A DNA stretch of 64,000 nucleotides from Bdellovibrionia bacterium. GTDB lineage: Bacteria; Bdellovibrionota; Bdellovibrionia; Bdellovibrionales; JAGQZY01. The notes under the pieces were generated by a model. That model did not search any database. It was not told the DNA's origin and was given only the letters and a program-made list of their open reading frames with translations. The stretch covers positions 62,001 to 126,000 of the forward strand of contig JAUICP010000004.1 in the NCBI GenBank assembly GCA_030427805.1, in the 5' to 3' direction. The position numbers and the translations under genes were made by a program. Shown here piece by piece: positions 16,364 through 25,563 of this stretch (positions are counted from its first letter, which is position 1; each line of letters begins with the position of its first letter).

Positions 16364-17095
16364 ATGAATAAACGAAAAATTGATTTAAAGTGGGCTCAAA
16401 CCCTCGATGGTCAGCTCTGTGATGATTCTGGAACTTCCCAGTGGATCACTTCGGGCTCTGAACTCGATTACACCCACTATATTCGTAGTAAATACCAGGG
16501 CATTCTAGTGGGTGCATCGACCTTTCTCATTGATAAAGCTCAGCTGACCGTTCGTCGCTACAAAGATTTTCAAGGCGATCAACCGGTGAGAATTATTTTG
16601 GACCCGAGGGACCGCGTCAGCGAAGCACTTTCGAATCCAAGTCAATCAGCCATGGTCTTTTCGATGCTTCTCAAGGGAAAGCGCCCCACCGTCATCATTG
16701 GTGGTGGTGCCGAACCGAACTATCCGGGCTTTGCCAATAATATTTACTACGTCAATCAACCCATTGATTTATCAATTGATAATACCCGCTTAAGGTCAGA
16801 CTTAGAAACAGCCCTCGCTAAAGCCGAAAAATTAATCGATCGCGACCTCAGCAGTATTCTTGTCGAAGGAGGACCTAGGGTTCTCACCTCCCTTGCCAAC
16901 CAAGGGGCTTTTGACCGGCTTTTCGTGAGTGTAGCGCCAAAGCTTACCGGTGGTTATAAATTTAGAATCGAAGCTGGAAGGAACCTAAGAGATTCTATCA
17001 ACTTTGAACTCATCGACGTATCGGTTCGCGAAAACGACGTTATCTTCGAGTACCAGTCCAATAAGGACCAAGCATTAGAAAGAGTCTACCAATGA
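16364..17095 (+). CDS. RibD C-terminal-type pyrimidine reductase
   Basis: Belongs to the RibD_C family, which reduces 5-amino-6-(phosphoribosylamino)uracil with NADPH in riboflavin synthesis. Recognisable parts are LKWAQTLDGQL at the N-terminus, SQWITS, the substrate-loop segment ILVGASTFLID...LTVR, and SILVEGGPRVL before the last third. The deaminase half of RibD is missing, so a separate deaminase must exist elsewhere. ATG 16364 is preferred over an upstream in-frame ATG at 16286 because GAGGGG precedes it at good spacing, the conserved domain begins right after it and the longer form would overlap ribA. It overlaps the next gene by 4 bp. Confidence 0.85.
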   Translation: MNKRKIDLKWAQTLDGQLCDDSGTSQWITSGSELDYTHYIRSKYQGILVGASTFLIDKAQLTVRRYKDFQGDQPVRIILDPRDRVSEALSNPSQSAMVFSMLLKGKRPTVIIGGGAEPNYPGFANNIYYVNQPIDLSIDNTRLRSDLETALAKAEKLIDRDLSSILVEGGPRVLTSLANQGAFDRLFVSVAPKLTGGYKFRIEAGRNLRDSINFELIDVSVRENDVIFEYQSNKDQALERVYQ

Positions 17096-17562
17096 AAAAC
17101 ATGAACTCTAAAAAGCAAAACCAATTACTGAACCTTGGCTTTACCCTAAGTATTAGTCTTCTCTATTTGATGACCTTTACCCATGCGGCCATTGGAAAAA
17201 TTCAGAGTCCCACAACCCCTGAGTGGTTCATCAAGAGTTTCCAATCGACTTTTTTATCTTCAATGCCGGGTGGACTTGGACTTCAATTTGGAATCATCAC
17301 ATACGCCGAGTTACTCTTAAGCTTAGTCTTTCTGGCTGCCATTATACTACTGGTGGTAAAAAACGAAATTGGACAACTCCTTTTCAACCTTGGTCTTCTG
17401 GGGTCCGTCCTTATGTTTACATCACTCAGCTTTGGCCAGAGACTCGTCTTTAACTTTGATTCTTCGGCCCAACTATTTTTCTATGCAGCATTTAGCTATA
17501 TTCTGTTTGTCAGTAATAGAGTTCTCCAAAACTCTCAAAGCCCCGTGGCTCTGGAAAAATAA
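17092..17562 (+). CDS. Small four-helix membrane protein, DoxX-like
   Basis: A 156-residue protein with four hydrophobic segments (about residues 15-35, 60-85, 92-112 and 122-140) separated by short loops, with an early FTHAAIGKIQSP segment like those after the first helix of DoxX/MauE-type proteins. The family assignment is tentative and the function unknown. It overlaps the upstream reductase gene by ATGA and abuts the following MFS gene with no gap, so it belongs to the same operon. Confidence 0.55.
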   Translation: MKNMNSKKQNQLLNLGFTLSISLLYLMTFTHAAIGKIQSPTTPEWFIKSFQSTFLSSMPGGLGLQFGIITYAELLLSLVFLAAIILLVVKNEIGQLLFNLGLLGSVLMFTSLSFGQRLVFNFDSSAQLFFYAAFSYILFVSNRVLQNSQSPVALEK

Positions 17563-18777
17563 ATGAAAGCTGTGGTTGACCAGTATCGAATATTTTTTGT
17601 GAGGCTTCAGGCCTCACTTCTCCACCAGATCCTCATACTTTTTGGTATCTTTCAAATTTATAAAGACACCAATTCCCCAGTGTTAGCCGGTCTGATAGGA
17701 CTTTTTTTGTTCGTACCAACAATGGTCATCCCACTTTTTGTGGCAAAACATATCAAGCGAATGCAAGAAGTCGGGAAGCTCTTTTTCCTAACCCAAGCTC
17801 TCTACTTTTTTGCCGTTTTGATTCTCCTCTTTAATACAAATGAGAATCTCATCGTTTGGTATGTGGCTGCCTTTTGTGCTTCCATAGCCCGGGCTTTGCG
17901 AGTTCCTTTACATTACTCGATTGTTAAGCTCGCCCCGCAGTGCTCCCATAAAAAGGCCCAACTCAACAATTTGAGCTGGCAGGTGCCCATTGTTCTGGCC
18001 CCCCTTATTGTTAGCGGAATGGGCGAAGGCTTGAGTCCCCTCTTTCTAAAAATATTTATGAATTTACTATCGGCCAGTATTCTTTGGATGAGCTACCCTC
18101 TTCACAGCTATCGACTCAAAGGAAGCTCTGAAGAACGAGATCTAAAACTCATTAAGAACTTGAAAAACCAGCTCAGTGGCACGCAAAGCATTTGGTTACC
18201 CGCTTTGGCCGACGTCCTGATAATGGTTTTTGCAAGTCTTCCGATTTTAATGACAACCATCATTTTTGAAAATGGATTTCCAAATAGTTACTTTGGCCCC
18301 CTGATCTCGTTTCCGATGCTGATCACCATACTCTCAGTGATTTTTATCGCGCCTCGATTGAGTCGAATGAATCGTAAATTAGTCTTGGGAGTTTGCTTTT
18401 CGGGAATTGCCTGCGGGTTGACCTTACTTCTCTTTTCGAGTCACCTCGTTCTATTACTACTAGGCCTTTTTGTTGTGGCAGCCTTTGACGGTGTGAGCAT
18501 TGTGGTTCGCGATGAACTTTTAATTTCGAACAGCCACGAAACCAATGTGGGTCTAGTAGCATCCCTCAATGCCATACTCATCTCTGCCTCCGATGAACTC
18601 GGTGGAAGTCTCAGCGGAATTGCTGTTGAACTCGGAGGGAGTCATCTCAATCTCATTTTAAGTGCGAGCCTCGGCGCTTTGGTCGGCTCTTTTTATATCT
18701 TTCATTTTATTAAAAATTCTAAGTCCGAAAAATTCGACTTAGCTCAAACGATAATACAAACCCAAAACCCAGATTAA
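17563..18777 (+). CDS. Major facilitator superfamily transporter
   Basis: A 404-residue protein with 10-12 predicted transmembrane helices and the layout of the MFS_3 (EntS-like) exporters: a short N-terminal tail, LAGLIGLFLFVPTMVIPLFVA in helix 2, then KHIKRMQEVGK as the basic loop between helices 2 and 3. Substrate unknown. Being directly downstream of riboflavin genes with no intergenic space could point to a flavin-related substrate, but exporters of this group are varied. The ATG follows the previous TAA directly. Confidence 0.8.
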   Translation: MKAVVDQYRIFFVRLQASLLHQILILFGIFQIYKDTNSPVLAGLIGLFLFVPTMVIPLFVAKHIKRMQEVGKLFFLTQALYFFAVLILLFNTNENLIVWYVAAFCASIARALRVPLHYSIVKLAPQCSHKKAQLNNLSWQVPIVLAPLIVSGMGEGLSPLFLKIFMNLLSASILWMSYPLHSYRLKGSSEERDLKLIKNLKNQLSGTQSIWLPALADVLIMVFASLPILMTTIIFENGFPNSYFGPLISFPMLITILSVIFIAPRLSRMNRKLVLGVCFSGIACGLTLLLFSSHLVLLLLGLFVVAAFDGVSIVVRDELLISNSHETNVGLVASLNAILISASDELGGSLSGIAVELGGSHLNLILSASLGALVGSFYIFHFIKNSKSEKFDLAQTIIQTQNPD

Positions 18778-18900
18778 TCCCGACGACTATGAAGCCGTTA
18801 TAATTTGGTGTAAAGAATTCAATGTTACCTTTGGCGCGGCAAAAATGATGTCCATTTTAGAGGGCTTCCGCTAAAACGAGGGCTTTCCAAAAGGTGGATT

Positions 18901-19839
18901 GTGTCCTCAGAGTTAGAGCGTTTAACATTACGAGAACTTGAAATTTTTGGCGATTTGGCCCGCATGTGCTCCATTCGTGAAGTCTCCCGCTGGAGAGAAA
19001 TGGAAGTGGGCCAAGTCTCTCGGATTTTAAAGCGCCTCGAAACACGCCTACAGATGGAACTTTTTAAGCGTTCCCATCGCGGCTTAGTTTTGACCCCTGA
19101 AGGCCAGCACCTACGCAGTATCGTTGAAAACACCTTGGATCAACTCAAATCCCTGGGCCAGGTTCAACTGGAATCTGAAAAAGACACCGGGATCGAGCTC
19201 GGCCCTATTGGCGCTCCCTCTTTTTTGGCTACAGGTCTTATTGGCCCCATGCTCGGCAAACTTTATCAATCAAAACGGATCAAAGAAACCGAACTCTGCG
19301 AAGTAGTCCCCGACCGCATCGTACTCAGTGGACTCAGAGGCATTATTGATATTGCCTTCCACGCAGGCCATTTGGATTGGTCCCGAAGTTGGTCTACCCA
19401 CAAAATCGGTACAGCCTCGTGGAGACTTTTTTGTAATGCTCAATTCTTTAAAGACAAAGCCTCTGAGTTTAAAATCGAAGACATTCTATCAATGCCCTTC
19501 ATTTATCCCACTTACTGGTCCCCTGAAGGTTTGCGCACAGGTAACGATCGCTTCCCCGTATCATTGCGACGCCGGAAAAAAGCCTTTGGTGTTTCGACCA
19601 TTCAGTTGGCTCTCCTAAGTATTTTAGAGTGCGAAGCTGTTTCTTTTTTACCGGACCTTGCCGTTTACCCGGCCTATACCAACCAAATCATACCCCTCGA
19701 CATAGAAGGTATTGAAGCTGTCACAGAAGATATTTTTGTGAGCGTGCACGAGGACCGGGTTTCTAAAAAAGCGCTCGATATGCTGATCGAAGAGAGCTCT
19801 CTTTACCTGCAAGAAAAACCAAAACCTCTAGATATTTAA
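18901..19839 (+). CDS. LysR-family transcriptional regulator
   Basis: N-terminal winged helix-turn-helix (residues about 8-66: LTLRELEIFGDLARMCSIRE, then VSRILKRLETRLQMELFKRS and LVLTPEGQHL) is typical of LysR proteins, followed by a substrate-binding-like effector domain of about 220 residues. The recognition helix is less canonical than in the second LysR gene of this window, with VGQVSRILKRLE in place of Q..S..I..LE. Start is GTG 18901 with AGGTGG 4 nt upstream. A TATAAT-like hexamer near 18800 may belong to its promoter. Target unknown; it follows the MFS gene after 123 bp, so it may have its own promoter. Confidence 0.85.
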   Translation: MSSELERLTLRELEIFGDLARMCSIREVSRWREMEVGQVSRILKRLETRLQMELFKRSHRGLVLTPEGQHLRSIVENTLDQLKSLGQVQLESEKDTGIELGPIGAPSFLATGLIGPMLGKLYQSKRIKETELCEVVPDRIVLSGLRGIIDIAFHAGHLDWSRSWSTHKIGTASWRLFCNAQFFKDKASEFKIEDILSMPFIYPTYWSPEGLRTGNDRFPVSLRRRKKAFGVSTIQLALLSILECEAVSFLPDLAVYPAYTNQIIPLDIEGIEAVTEDIFVSVHEDRVSKKALDMLIEESSLYLQEKPKPLDI

Positions 19840-19870
19840 CTACAAATAAAGGCAGCCCAAAAACCAAGGA

Positions 19871-21370
19871 CTAAAGATTCATATCCTGACTGGCTTCACT
19901 CGGTTTTCTTTTAGGGAAGAGGCAGTGGAATTCTGTTCCCTTGTCGGGCGAACTGATCAAGCGAATTTCTCCGCCGTGCTTAGAAAGAATATGTTTTACA
20001 ATAGATAAACCGAGCCCGGTGCCACCAACACTGCGATCGCGACCTTTATCGACGCGATAAAAGCGCTCAAACAAGCGCTCCTGATGTTCGACAGGAATCC
20101 CAGGTCCGTCATCTGAAACAATCAACTTGTCGGTTTTTGAATCGTGTTCGGTCCAAATGACTTCAACTTTCGAATGGGCCGGCACATACTTTAAAGCATT
20201 ATGTAACAAATTGGTCAGAACTTGTTCCATCTTAGTGCCATCGACAAAGACACTATCCAGGTCGTACTTTGTAACAATGAGTATGTCTTTCTCACTGCGA
20301 AGACCGTCCAATTGATTGAGAACACTTTCTGTGATTAATCGAGGGTCCTCAATTTCACTTTCGATCTCGGCTCCACTTTCTAAACTACTTAAATCGAGCA
20401 AGTCATTGATGAGATTTTTTAAGCGCTCCACATTGTTAATAACAACATTGAGATAATGATCGACTTGATCCGTATGGCCTTCGGCTAAATCTTCGCGCAA
20501 AGTCTGTAAGTAACCGTGAATCGAAGTCAAAGGCGTGCGTAATTCGTGGGAGGCATTGGCTACAAAATCAATTCTAATTTTCTCTGCCAGCTGGGCTTCA
20601 GTGACATCATGAAAAATGGCAACCGCTCCATAGGCGGTGTTATCATCTTTGTTTCTCAGCGGAGATACGGAAACATTAAAGTTTCTTGGCAACTTATGTC
20701 TACTGGTCATGAGACTCAGGCGAAGATCCGCTGGGTTCCCACCCTCAATGGCCATTTTAAAGGCCTCGAGCAAGGAGGGCTCCCTAAATATTTCTTCAAT
20801 TCGTTCGCTCATTTCTCGTTTGCGCTTCATCTTAAAAAGCACTGCGAACTGAGAGTTGTAATAGCGAACATTGTGTTGGGTATCTATAGCAACAATCGAG
20901 TTTTTAACGGAACTGACAATGGCCTGTAGTTCTTCCCTTTCTCGATTGTATTGACGGCGTTTTTTATCGAGAGACTTTTTAATCTTACTGAGAGCTCGGT
21001 CTAAATCATTCCACTCGCCAGGTTCTTCGCGATCGAAGCGTTCATGGAGAATTTCTCCGGTAAATCCTTTCTTTCGAACATAACGGGCTTTTTGTAAGAC
21101 TCGCCCCAAGGGGCCGAGGAAAATCCAAGCCGTATAGGCAGCATGAACTAAGAAAACGGCGAGCATCCCCCATGAAAGGGCCGTTAAAAATCGATCAAAC
21201 TCTGTTACTTGGCCGGCGGATTGGTAGTCAAAGTCAAAGATCTCATGGGCTGAATAGCGAATAGCCAGTCCCATTAAAACGAGACTGACTACGTAAAAAA
21301 CGAGCTGATGAATCAGAAAGCGCCGGATGATCTTCCATGGTGGCCTGCGCTTTTTATAGGAAAAATCCAT
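19871..21370 (-). CDS. phoR: Phosphate-regulon sensor histidine kinase
   Basis: Senses phosphate status through the Pst/PhoU complex and phosphorylates PhoB. Two membrane segments (about residues 18-40 and 63-85) are followed by a linker, a PAS domain (about 145-255, with SIVAIDTQHNVRYYN) and a HisKA dimerisation helix with FVANASHELRTPLT, the phospho-acceptor His being near residue 273. The C-terminal ATPase domain has VLTNLLHNALKY (N box), VSDDGPGIP (G1) and GGTGLGLSIVK (G2). At 499 aa it is longer than E. coli PhoR but usual for this phylum. It lies 17 bp after phoB and is last in the operon. Confidence 0.92.
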   Translation of the reverse strand: MDFSYKKRRPPWKIIRRFLIHQLVFYVVSLVLMGLAIRYSAHEIFDFDYQSAGQVTEFDRFLTALSWGMLAVFLVHAAYTAWIFLGPLGRVLQKARYVRKKGFTGEILHERFDREEPGEWNDLDRALSKIKKSLDKKRRQYNREREELQAIVSSVKNSIVAIDTQHNVRYYNSQFAVLFKMKRKREMSERIEEIFREPSLLEAFKMAIEGGNPADLRLSLMTSRHKLPRNFNVSVSPLRNKDDNTAYGAVAIFHDVTEAQLAEKIRIDFVANASHELRTPLTSIHGYLQTLREDLAEGHTDQVDHYLNVVINNVERLKNLINDLLDLSSLESGAEIESEIEDPRLITESVLNQLDGLRSEKDILIVTKYDLDSVFVDGTKMEQVLTNLLHNALKYVPAHSKVEVIWTEHDSKTDKLIVSDDGPGIPVEHQERLFERFYRVDKGRDRSVGGTGLGLSIVKHILSKHGGEIRLISSPDKGTEFHCLFPKRKPSEASQDMNL

Positions 21371-21387
21371 GGGTGTCGACAGTGGCT

Positions 21388-22089
21388 TTAGCCTTTCACC
21401 CGATAACCGACACCTCGAACGGTTTCAATAACGTCAGCGCATTCGCCCAGTTTTTTGCGCAAACCAAAAATATGAGTGTCGACGGTTCTTCCGACAACGG
21501 AAACACCCTCACCCTGTACTTCACCGATCAATTGATCGCGGGTTAAAACGCGGCCCTTGTTATTGGCAAGGCACTTTAAAAGTTTAAACTCCGAAGGTGT
21601 CAGTTGAATGAGGGTCTCTTTACAAGTCACCTCATAGGCCTTGAGATTTAAATTAAGAGGCCCCAGCGTAATAAAGTCCTCTTCGGTTTCGGGAGTTTCG
21701 GTTAATTGGTGAAATCTCCTAAAAAGGGCCTTCACTCGAGCAATGAGAACACTGGTCTCAAAAGGCTTAGTGATATAATCATCGGCACCCTGTTCAAGCC
21801 CAGTAACGATATCGTCGGGCTCTGTTTTAGCAGTCACCATTAAGATGGGTTTATCAAAGTAGTTTTCGTGTTTTCTCAGGTCACGAATAAGATCGACACC
21901 GCTCATGCCCGGCAGCATCCAATCGAGAACGAGCAAATGAAAGTCTTGTTCCCTGGCCAAGCGTAGGCCTTCTTCTGCTGAACTCGCAGTCGTTGTTTGA
22001 AAGCCCGCTCTCTCTAACTGAATACGAATGAGATCGCGAATTTCATGTTCGTCTTCTACGATTAATACGGCTCCCTTACCAGTGCCCAT
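21388..22089 (-). CDS. phoB: Phosphate-regulon response regulator
   Basis: Receiver domain with VLIVEDEHEIRD (acidic pair), the phospho-acceptor Asp in LLVLDWMLPG, Thr in MVTAKTE and Lys in ITKPFE, followed by an OmpR/PhoB winged helix ending in TVDTHIFGLRKKLG and VRGVGYR. It activates phosphate-starvation genes when phosphorylated by PhoR. ATG 22089 is chosen: the receiver fold starts six residues later, AGGAAGG sits about 9 nt upstream, and the resulting 233 aa match the normal length. An in-frame ATG at 22137 would add 16 residues with no family support and overlap phoU. Confidence 0.92.
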   Translation of the reverse strand: MGTGKGAVLIVEDEHEIRDLIRIQLERAGFQTTTASSAEEGLRLAREQDFHLLVLDWMLPGMSGVDLIRDLRKHENYFDKPILMVTAKTEPDDIVTGLEQGADDYITKPFETSVLIARVKALFRRFHQLTETPETEEDFITLGPLNLNLKAYEVTCKETLIQLTPSEFKLLKCLANNKGRVLTRDQLIGEVQGEGVSVVGRTVDTHIFGLRKKLGECADVIETVRGVGYRVKG

Positions 22090-22111
22090 CGCTTGAAGTC
22101 CTTCCTGTGTT

Positions 22112-22780
22112 TTACTTGAATTCGTCGTGAGTTCCATGCCTTATATCCCGTCCCGTTTTAGCAAATATCACATCTTCTGCGATATTGGTCGCGTGATCCG
22201 CAACCCGTTCTAGGTTTCTAGAAATGAGTATAATATCGAGTCCTGGCTCGAGTATGTTTGGATTTTGTTTGATTTGTTCGACACTCAATAAATAGGCCTT
22301 ATCTTTGGCCTCATCCACCTGATCATCCCTGAGAATGACATCCATAGCCAAAGTTGGATTCATATGGCGAAGGGACTCAATCGAGTTCTGGACCATCCAA
22401 AGGACACTTTCTGAAAGTGGCCCCAAATCAACTCCGACTCGCAGGGAGTCCCGTTTAAAGTATTCCCTAATTCGATACGCTATATTGCAACTGAGATCGC
22501 CCATTCGCTCCAGCTCGCCATTAATTTTCAAGAGACTAATAATCAAACGTAAATCCGAAGCCATTGGTGCTTGCCTAGCCATCAACCTAAGAAGGGTCTT
22601 ATCGCAGTAGCGATGGAGATCGTTCACTTGATCTTCTAAATCAAAAATTTCTTGAAACGTTTCGTCCTGTGGAGATTTAAGACACTCAAGAGTCTTATTG
22701 AGAGAAGTTTCAACCAAACCCGCCATGCGCATGAGTTCGGCTTTAATATCAGATACGAAACCTTGAAGCATACTTTCCAA
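22112..22780 (-). CDS. phoU: Phosphate transport regulator PhoU
   Basis: Cytoplasmic helical protein made of two repeated three-helix bundles that links the Pst transporter to PhoR and dampens the Pho response. Characteristic pieces are FQEIFDLEDQVNDLHR in the first repeat and ISRNLERVADHATNIAEDV in the second, with the metal-cluster residues E/D..R.AD in the usual places; the first-repeat copy reads INGELERMGDLSCNI. Length (222 aa) is standard. It lies 57 bp after pstB and overlaps or abuts phoB depending on the phoB start. Confidence 0.93.
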   Translation of the reverse strand: MESMLQGFVSDIKAELMRMAGLVETSLNKTLECLKSPQDETFQEIFDLEDQVNDLHRYCDKTLLRLMARQAPMASDLRLIISLLKINGELERMGDLSCNIAYRIREYFKRDSLRVGVDLGPLSESVLWMVQNSIESLRHMNPTLAMDVILRDDQVDEAKDKAYLLSVEQIKQNPNILEPGLDIILISRNLERVADHATNIAEDVIFAKTGRDIRHGTHDEFK

Positions 22781-22837
22781 AAGGAAACTCCTTCTTCGTT
22801 AGGGAGAAGAAATCATATTGGCCGGACCTTGTAAAGT

Positions 22838-23605
22838 CTAACCAAATCGCCCTGTAATGTATTCCTCTGTTCGCTTGTCAGAGGGATTTGTAAACAGTCG
22901 ACTGGTCTTATCGTGCTCGATCACCTCACCGAGGAGGAAAAAGGCCGTTTTATTAGAGATTCGAGCGGCTTGCTGCATATTATGGGTCACGATCACTACC
23001 GTATAGTCCGCTTTCAGCTCCATGATCAGCTCTTCAATTTTGGCCGTCGAAATGGGGTCTAGAGCGCTCGTGGGTTCATCCATTAAGATCACAGGCGGAT
23101 CCACGGCAAGCGTTCTGGCCAAACAAAGCCTTTGTTGCTGACCGCCCGAAAGGCCCACCCCTGGTTTATTCAATTGATCTTTGACCTCATCCCACAGGGC
23201 TGCCTTTTTAAGGGAGCTTTCCACAATTTCGGAAAGCTTTGAACGCCTTCGTATCCCCTGAAGCCGCAGTCCCGCCGAAACATTATCAAAAATGCTCATT
23301 CCCGGAAAAGGATTGGGCTTTTGAAAAACCATCCCAATTTTTTTGCGCACATTCACCACGTCCACACCGGGATCGTAAATATTTTCCCCATCAAACTCGA
23401 TGGTTCCAGATACACGGGCTCCGGGGACTTCTTCGTGGAGTCGATTAATGGTGCGAATAAAGGTCGACTTTCCACACCCTGAAGGGCCGATCAGGGCGAG
23501 AACTTCATTTTCATAGGCGTCCAAACTCGGTCCTTTAAGAACGTGCTTGTCGCCAAACCAGGCATTAATGTCTCTTATCTTTAGTAAAGCTTTAGGTTCG
23601 GACAT
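22838..23605 (-). CDS. pstB: Phosphate ABC transporter ATP-binding protein
   Basis: ATPase of the high-affinity phosphate importer. Walker [11 protein letters not shown]-loop [18 protein letters not shown] (the PFPMS-type segment specific to PstB), ABC signature [16 protein letters not shown], Walker [14 protein letters not shown] and H-loop VIVTHNM are all intact. 255 aa is the normal size. It starts 2 bp after pstA. Confidence 0.96.
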   Translation of the reverse strand: MSEPKALLKIRDINAWFGDKHVLKGPSLDAYENEVLALIGPSGCGKSTFIRTINRLHEEVPGARVSGTIEFDGENIYDPGVDVVNVRKKIGMVFQKPNPFPGMSIFDNVSAGLRLQGIRRRSKLSEIVESSLKKAALWDEVKDQLNKPGVGLSGGQQQRLCLARTLAVDPPVILMDEPTSALDPISTAKIEELIMELKADYTVVIVTHNMQQAARISNKTAFFLLGEVIEHDKTSRLFTNPSDKRTEEYITGRFG

Positions 23606-23607
23606 TT

Positions 23608-24468
23608 TTACGACTCCCCTCTTTGGTCTTTAAAGACCACGCGGGTTAGTAAATTAACAATAAATACCATGACCAATAAAATAAAAGAGGCGGCCCAGGC
23701 TTGATCATGCCACTCTTTATAGGGGCTCAGCGCGTAGTTATAAATTTGCACCGGGAGCGAAGCCGTTGGCTGGCCCAATCCGCGAAATCCAAAATTATTG
23801 CCAAAGGCGGTAAATAAAAGAGGTGCTGTTTCACCGGCGATTCGAGCCACAGACAATATAATTCCTGTTAGGATCCCGGCAAAGCTTCCGGCAAATACGA
23901 TTCGCATGGTCACCCGCCAACGGGGAATCCCCAGGGCTAAACCCGCCTCGCGGATATGATGGGGAATGAGCTTAAGGATTTCTTCAGTGGTTCGTGCCAG
24001 GATCGGAATCATAATGACTGCCAGAGCAAAACCTCCTGCCCAAGCCGAATAGGCTTTGAGGGGTTTAACGACTACAGCGTAGGCAAATAAACCGACAATT
24101 ATAGAAGGAACACTCGTGAGAATATCTGATGTAAATCGCAATAGTTTTGAAGTTTTTGTGTAGGAGTATTCAGCCATGAAAATTCCAGCACCCAGGCCCA
24201 CAGGCAAACCGATCAAACAAGAAAGGGCCACGAGTATCACCGTCCCAACGATGGCATTAGCCATACCCCCGCCACTTTCACCTAAGGGTTTCGGGTTTTC
24301 TAAAAAAAAGTCGAGACTGAGTGCGGGAATTCCTTCGATTAAAATATACACGAAGATGAGAATCATGGGCATAATTGCCAGAGCCCCTAAAACACTAATC
24401 ATACCCAAAGCGAGCTTGTTATAAATTTTTCGGCGAATATCTCTGCCCGTTTCGGCCTTCAAATTCAC
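23608..24468 (-). CDS. pstA: Phosphate ABC transporter permease
   Basis: Second membrane subunit of the phosphate importer, with six transmembrane segments and the EAA loop reading [19 protein letters not shown], which contacts PstB. The segment [18 protein letters not shown] contains the conserved pore region. Length (286 aa) is normal. It lies between pstC (9 bp gap) and pstB (2 bp gap) in one operon. Confidence 0.95.
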   Translation of the reverse strand: MNLKAETGRDIRRKIYNKLALGMISVLGALAIMPMILIFVYILIEGIPALSLDFFLENPKPLGESGGGMANAIVGTVILVALSCLIGLPVGLGAGIFMAEYSYTKTSKLLRFTSDILTSVPSIIVGLFAYAVVVKPLKAYSAWAGGFALAVIMIPILARTTEEILKLIPHHIREAGLALGIPRWRVTMRIVFAGSFAGILTGIILSVARIAGETAPLLFTAFGNNFGFRGLGQPTASLPVQIYNYALSPYKEWHDQAWAASFILLVMVFIVNLLTRVVFKDQRGES

Positions 24469-24477
24469 TTGAGCCCC

Positions 24478-25563
24478 CTACTTTCGATCCATTGACCAAA
24501 CGATCAATCGCGCTGCAGTGTTGATGAGTAGAGATATGATAAAGAGGGCTAAACCGACGGCCGCCAGCGACGAAAGCTGTAAATCAAAAGCCTCGGGATA
24601 TTCGTTAGCAATCACCGAGGCCATACTCTGGGCAGGAGCGAGGATCGATGAGTCGATTTCATTGCGATTACCGATCACCATGGTCACCGCCATGGTCTCA
24701 CCAAGGGCCCGACCTAAACCTAAAATTACGGCTCCGATCACCCCAGGACGGGAGGCTTTGAGTACAGAAATTCGAATCGCTTCCCATCGAGTGGCACCTA
24801 AGCCAAGGGCCGCCTCGCGGTTTCCCTTTGGAATTGTTAAAAAGACTTCACGGGTGATGGAGGTAATCGTCGGAGTGATCATAATTGAGAGAATAATCCC
24901 CGCCGACAGCATACCTACACCAAAGGCAGGACCGCCAAAGGTATTTTTGAAATGGTCAAACATGGCATCAATACTTGGGGCGTTTTCTGCAACCAAACTA
25001 TAAACAAAGGCCACTGGGTAAAAGAGAGCTGTAAGAAGAGATCCAATGATCTTTCCCGACAAAGTTTCTGGTCCCAATAAACCGATGAGTGTCGGTTGAA
25101 CGGTATTTTGCATAATCGGCGCAAGAATGAAAATCCCCCACAAACCGTAGATCACACTGGGAATGGCAGCGAGCATTTCGACAAAGAAGCCTACAATCTT
25201 GGCGATAGACTTTGGCGCTAACTCTGTCAGAAAAAGGGCAACTCCCAGCGAAAAGGGCACCGATAGTAAAAGCGCAATAAATGACGTTCCCAGGGTTCCG
25301 TAAATAAATGCCAGAGCACCGTACTCATCGAGTGGTGGGTTCCAAGTATTTTTAACAAAAAATGAAAAACCGAATTCCCTCAATGTGGGCCAAGAAAGTT
25401 CTAACAAGAATAAAAACATGGCTAGAAGCATTGCCAAGATCAACCAGGCGTTGAATCGAAGAGCGTATTTAAACAGACGATCAGACAAGTGAGTATCTCG
25501 AGGAACTCGAATGGTATTATCTTTGGTAAAAAGAGATCTCAATCCTTTGAGAGCTTGATTCAC
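24478..25563 (-). CDS. pstC: Phosphate ABC transporter permease
   Basis: Membrane subunit of the phosphate importer. It has a 35-residue cytoplasmic start, six helices, the conserved MLAAIPSVIYGLWGIF segment and the EAA loop REAALGLGATRWEAIRISV. A larger loop of about 40 residues between helices 3 and 4 (around MQNTVQPTLIGLLGPETL) is usual for this group. 361 aa is slightly long. The start overlaps the end of pdxJ by 4 bp, which couples phosphate uptake to a vitamin B6 gene. No pstS binding-protein gene is present on either side. Confidence 0.94.
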   Translation of the reverse strand: MNQALKGLRSLFTKDNTIRVPRDTHLSDRLFKYALRFNAWLILAMLLAMFLFLLELSWPTLREFGFSFFVKNTWNPPLDEYGALAFIYGTLGTSFIALLLSVPFSLGVALFLTELAPKSIAKIVGFFVEMLAAIPSVIYGLWGIFILAPIMQNTVQPTLIGLLGPETLSGKIIGSLLTALFYPVAFVYSLVAENAPSIDAMFDHFKNTFGGPAFGVGMLSAGIILSIMITPTITSITREVFLTIPKGNREAALGLGATRWEAIRISVLKASRPGVIGAVILGLGRALGETMAVTMVIGNRNEIDSSILAPAQSMASVIANEYPEAFDLQLSSLAAVGLALFIISLLINTAARLIVWSMDRK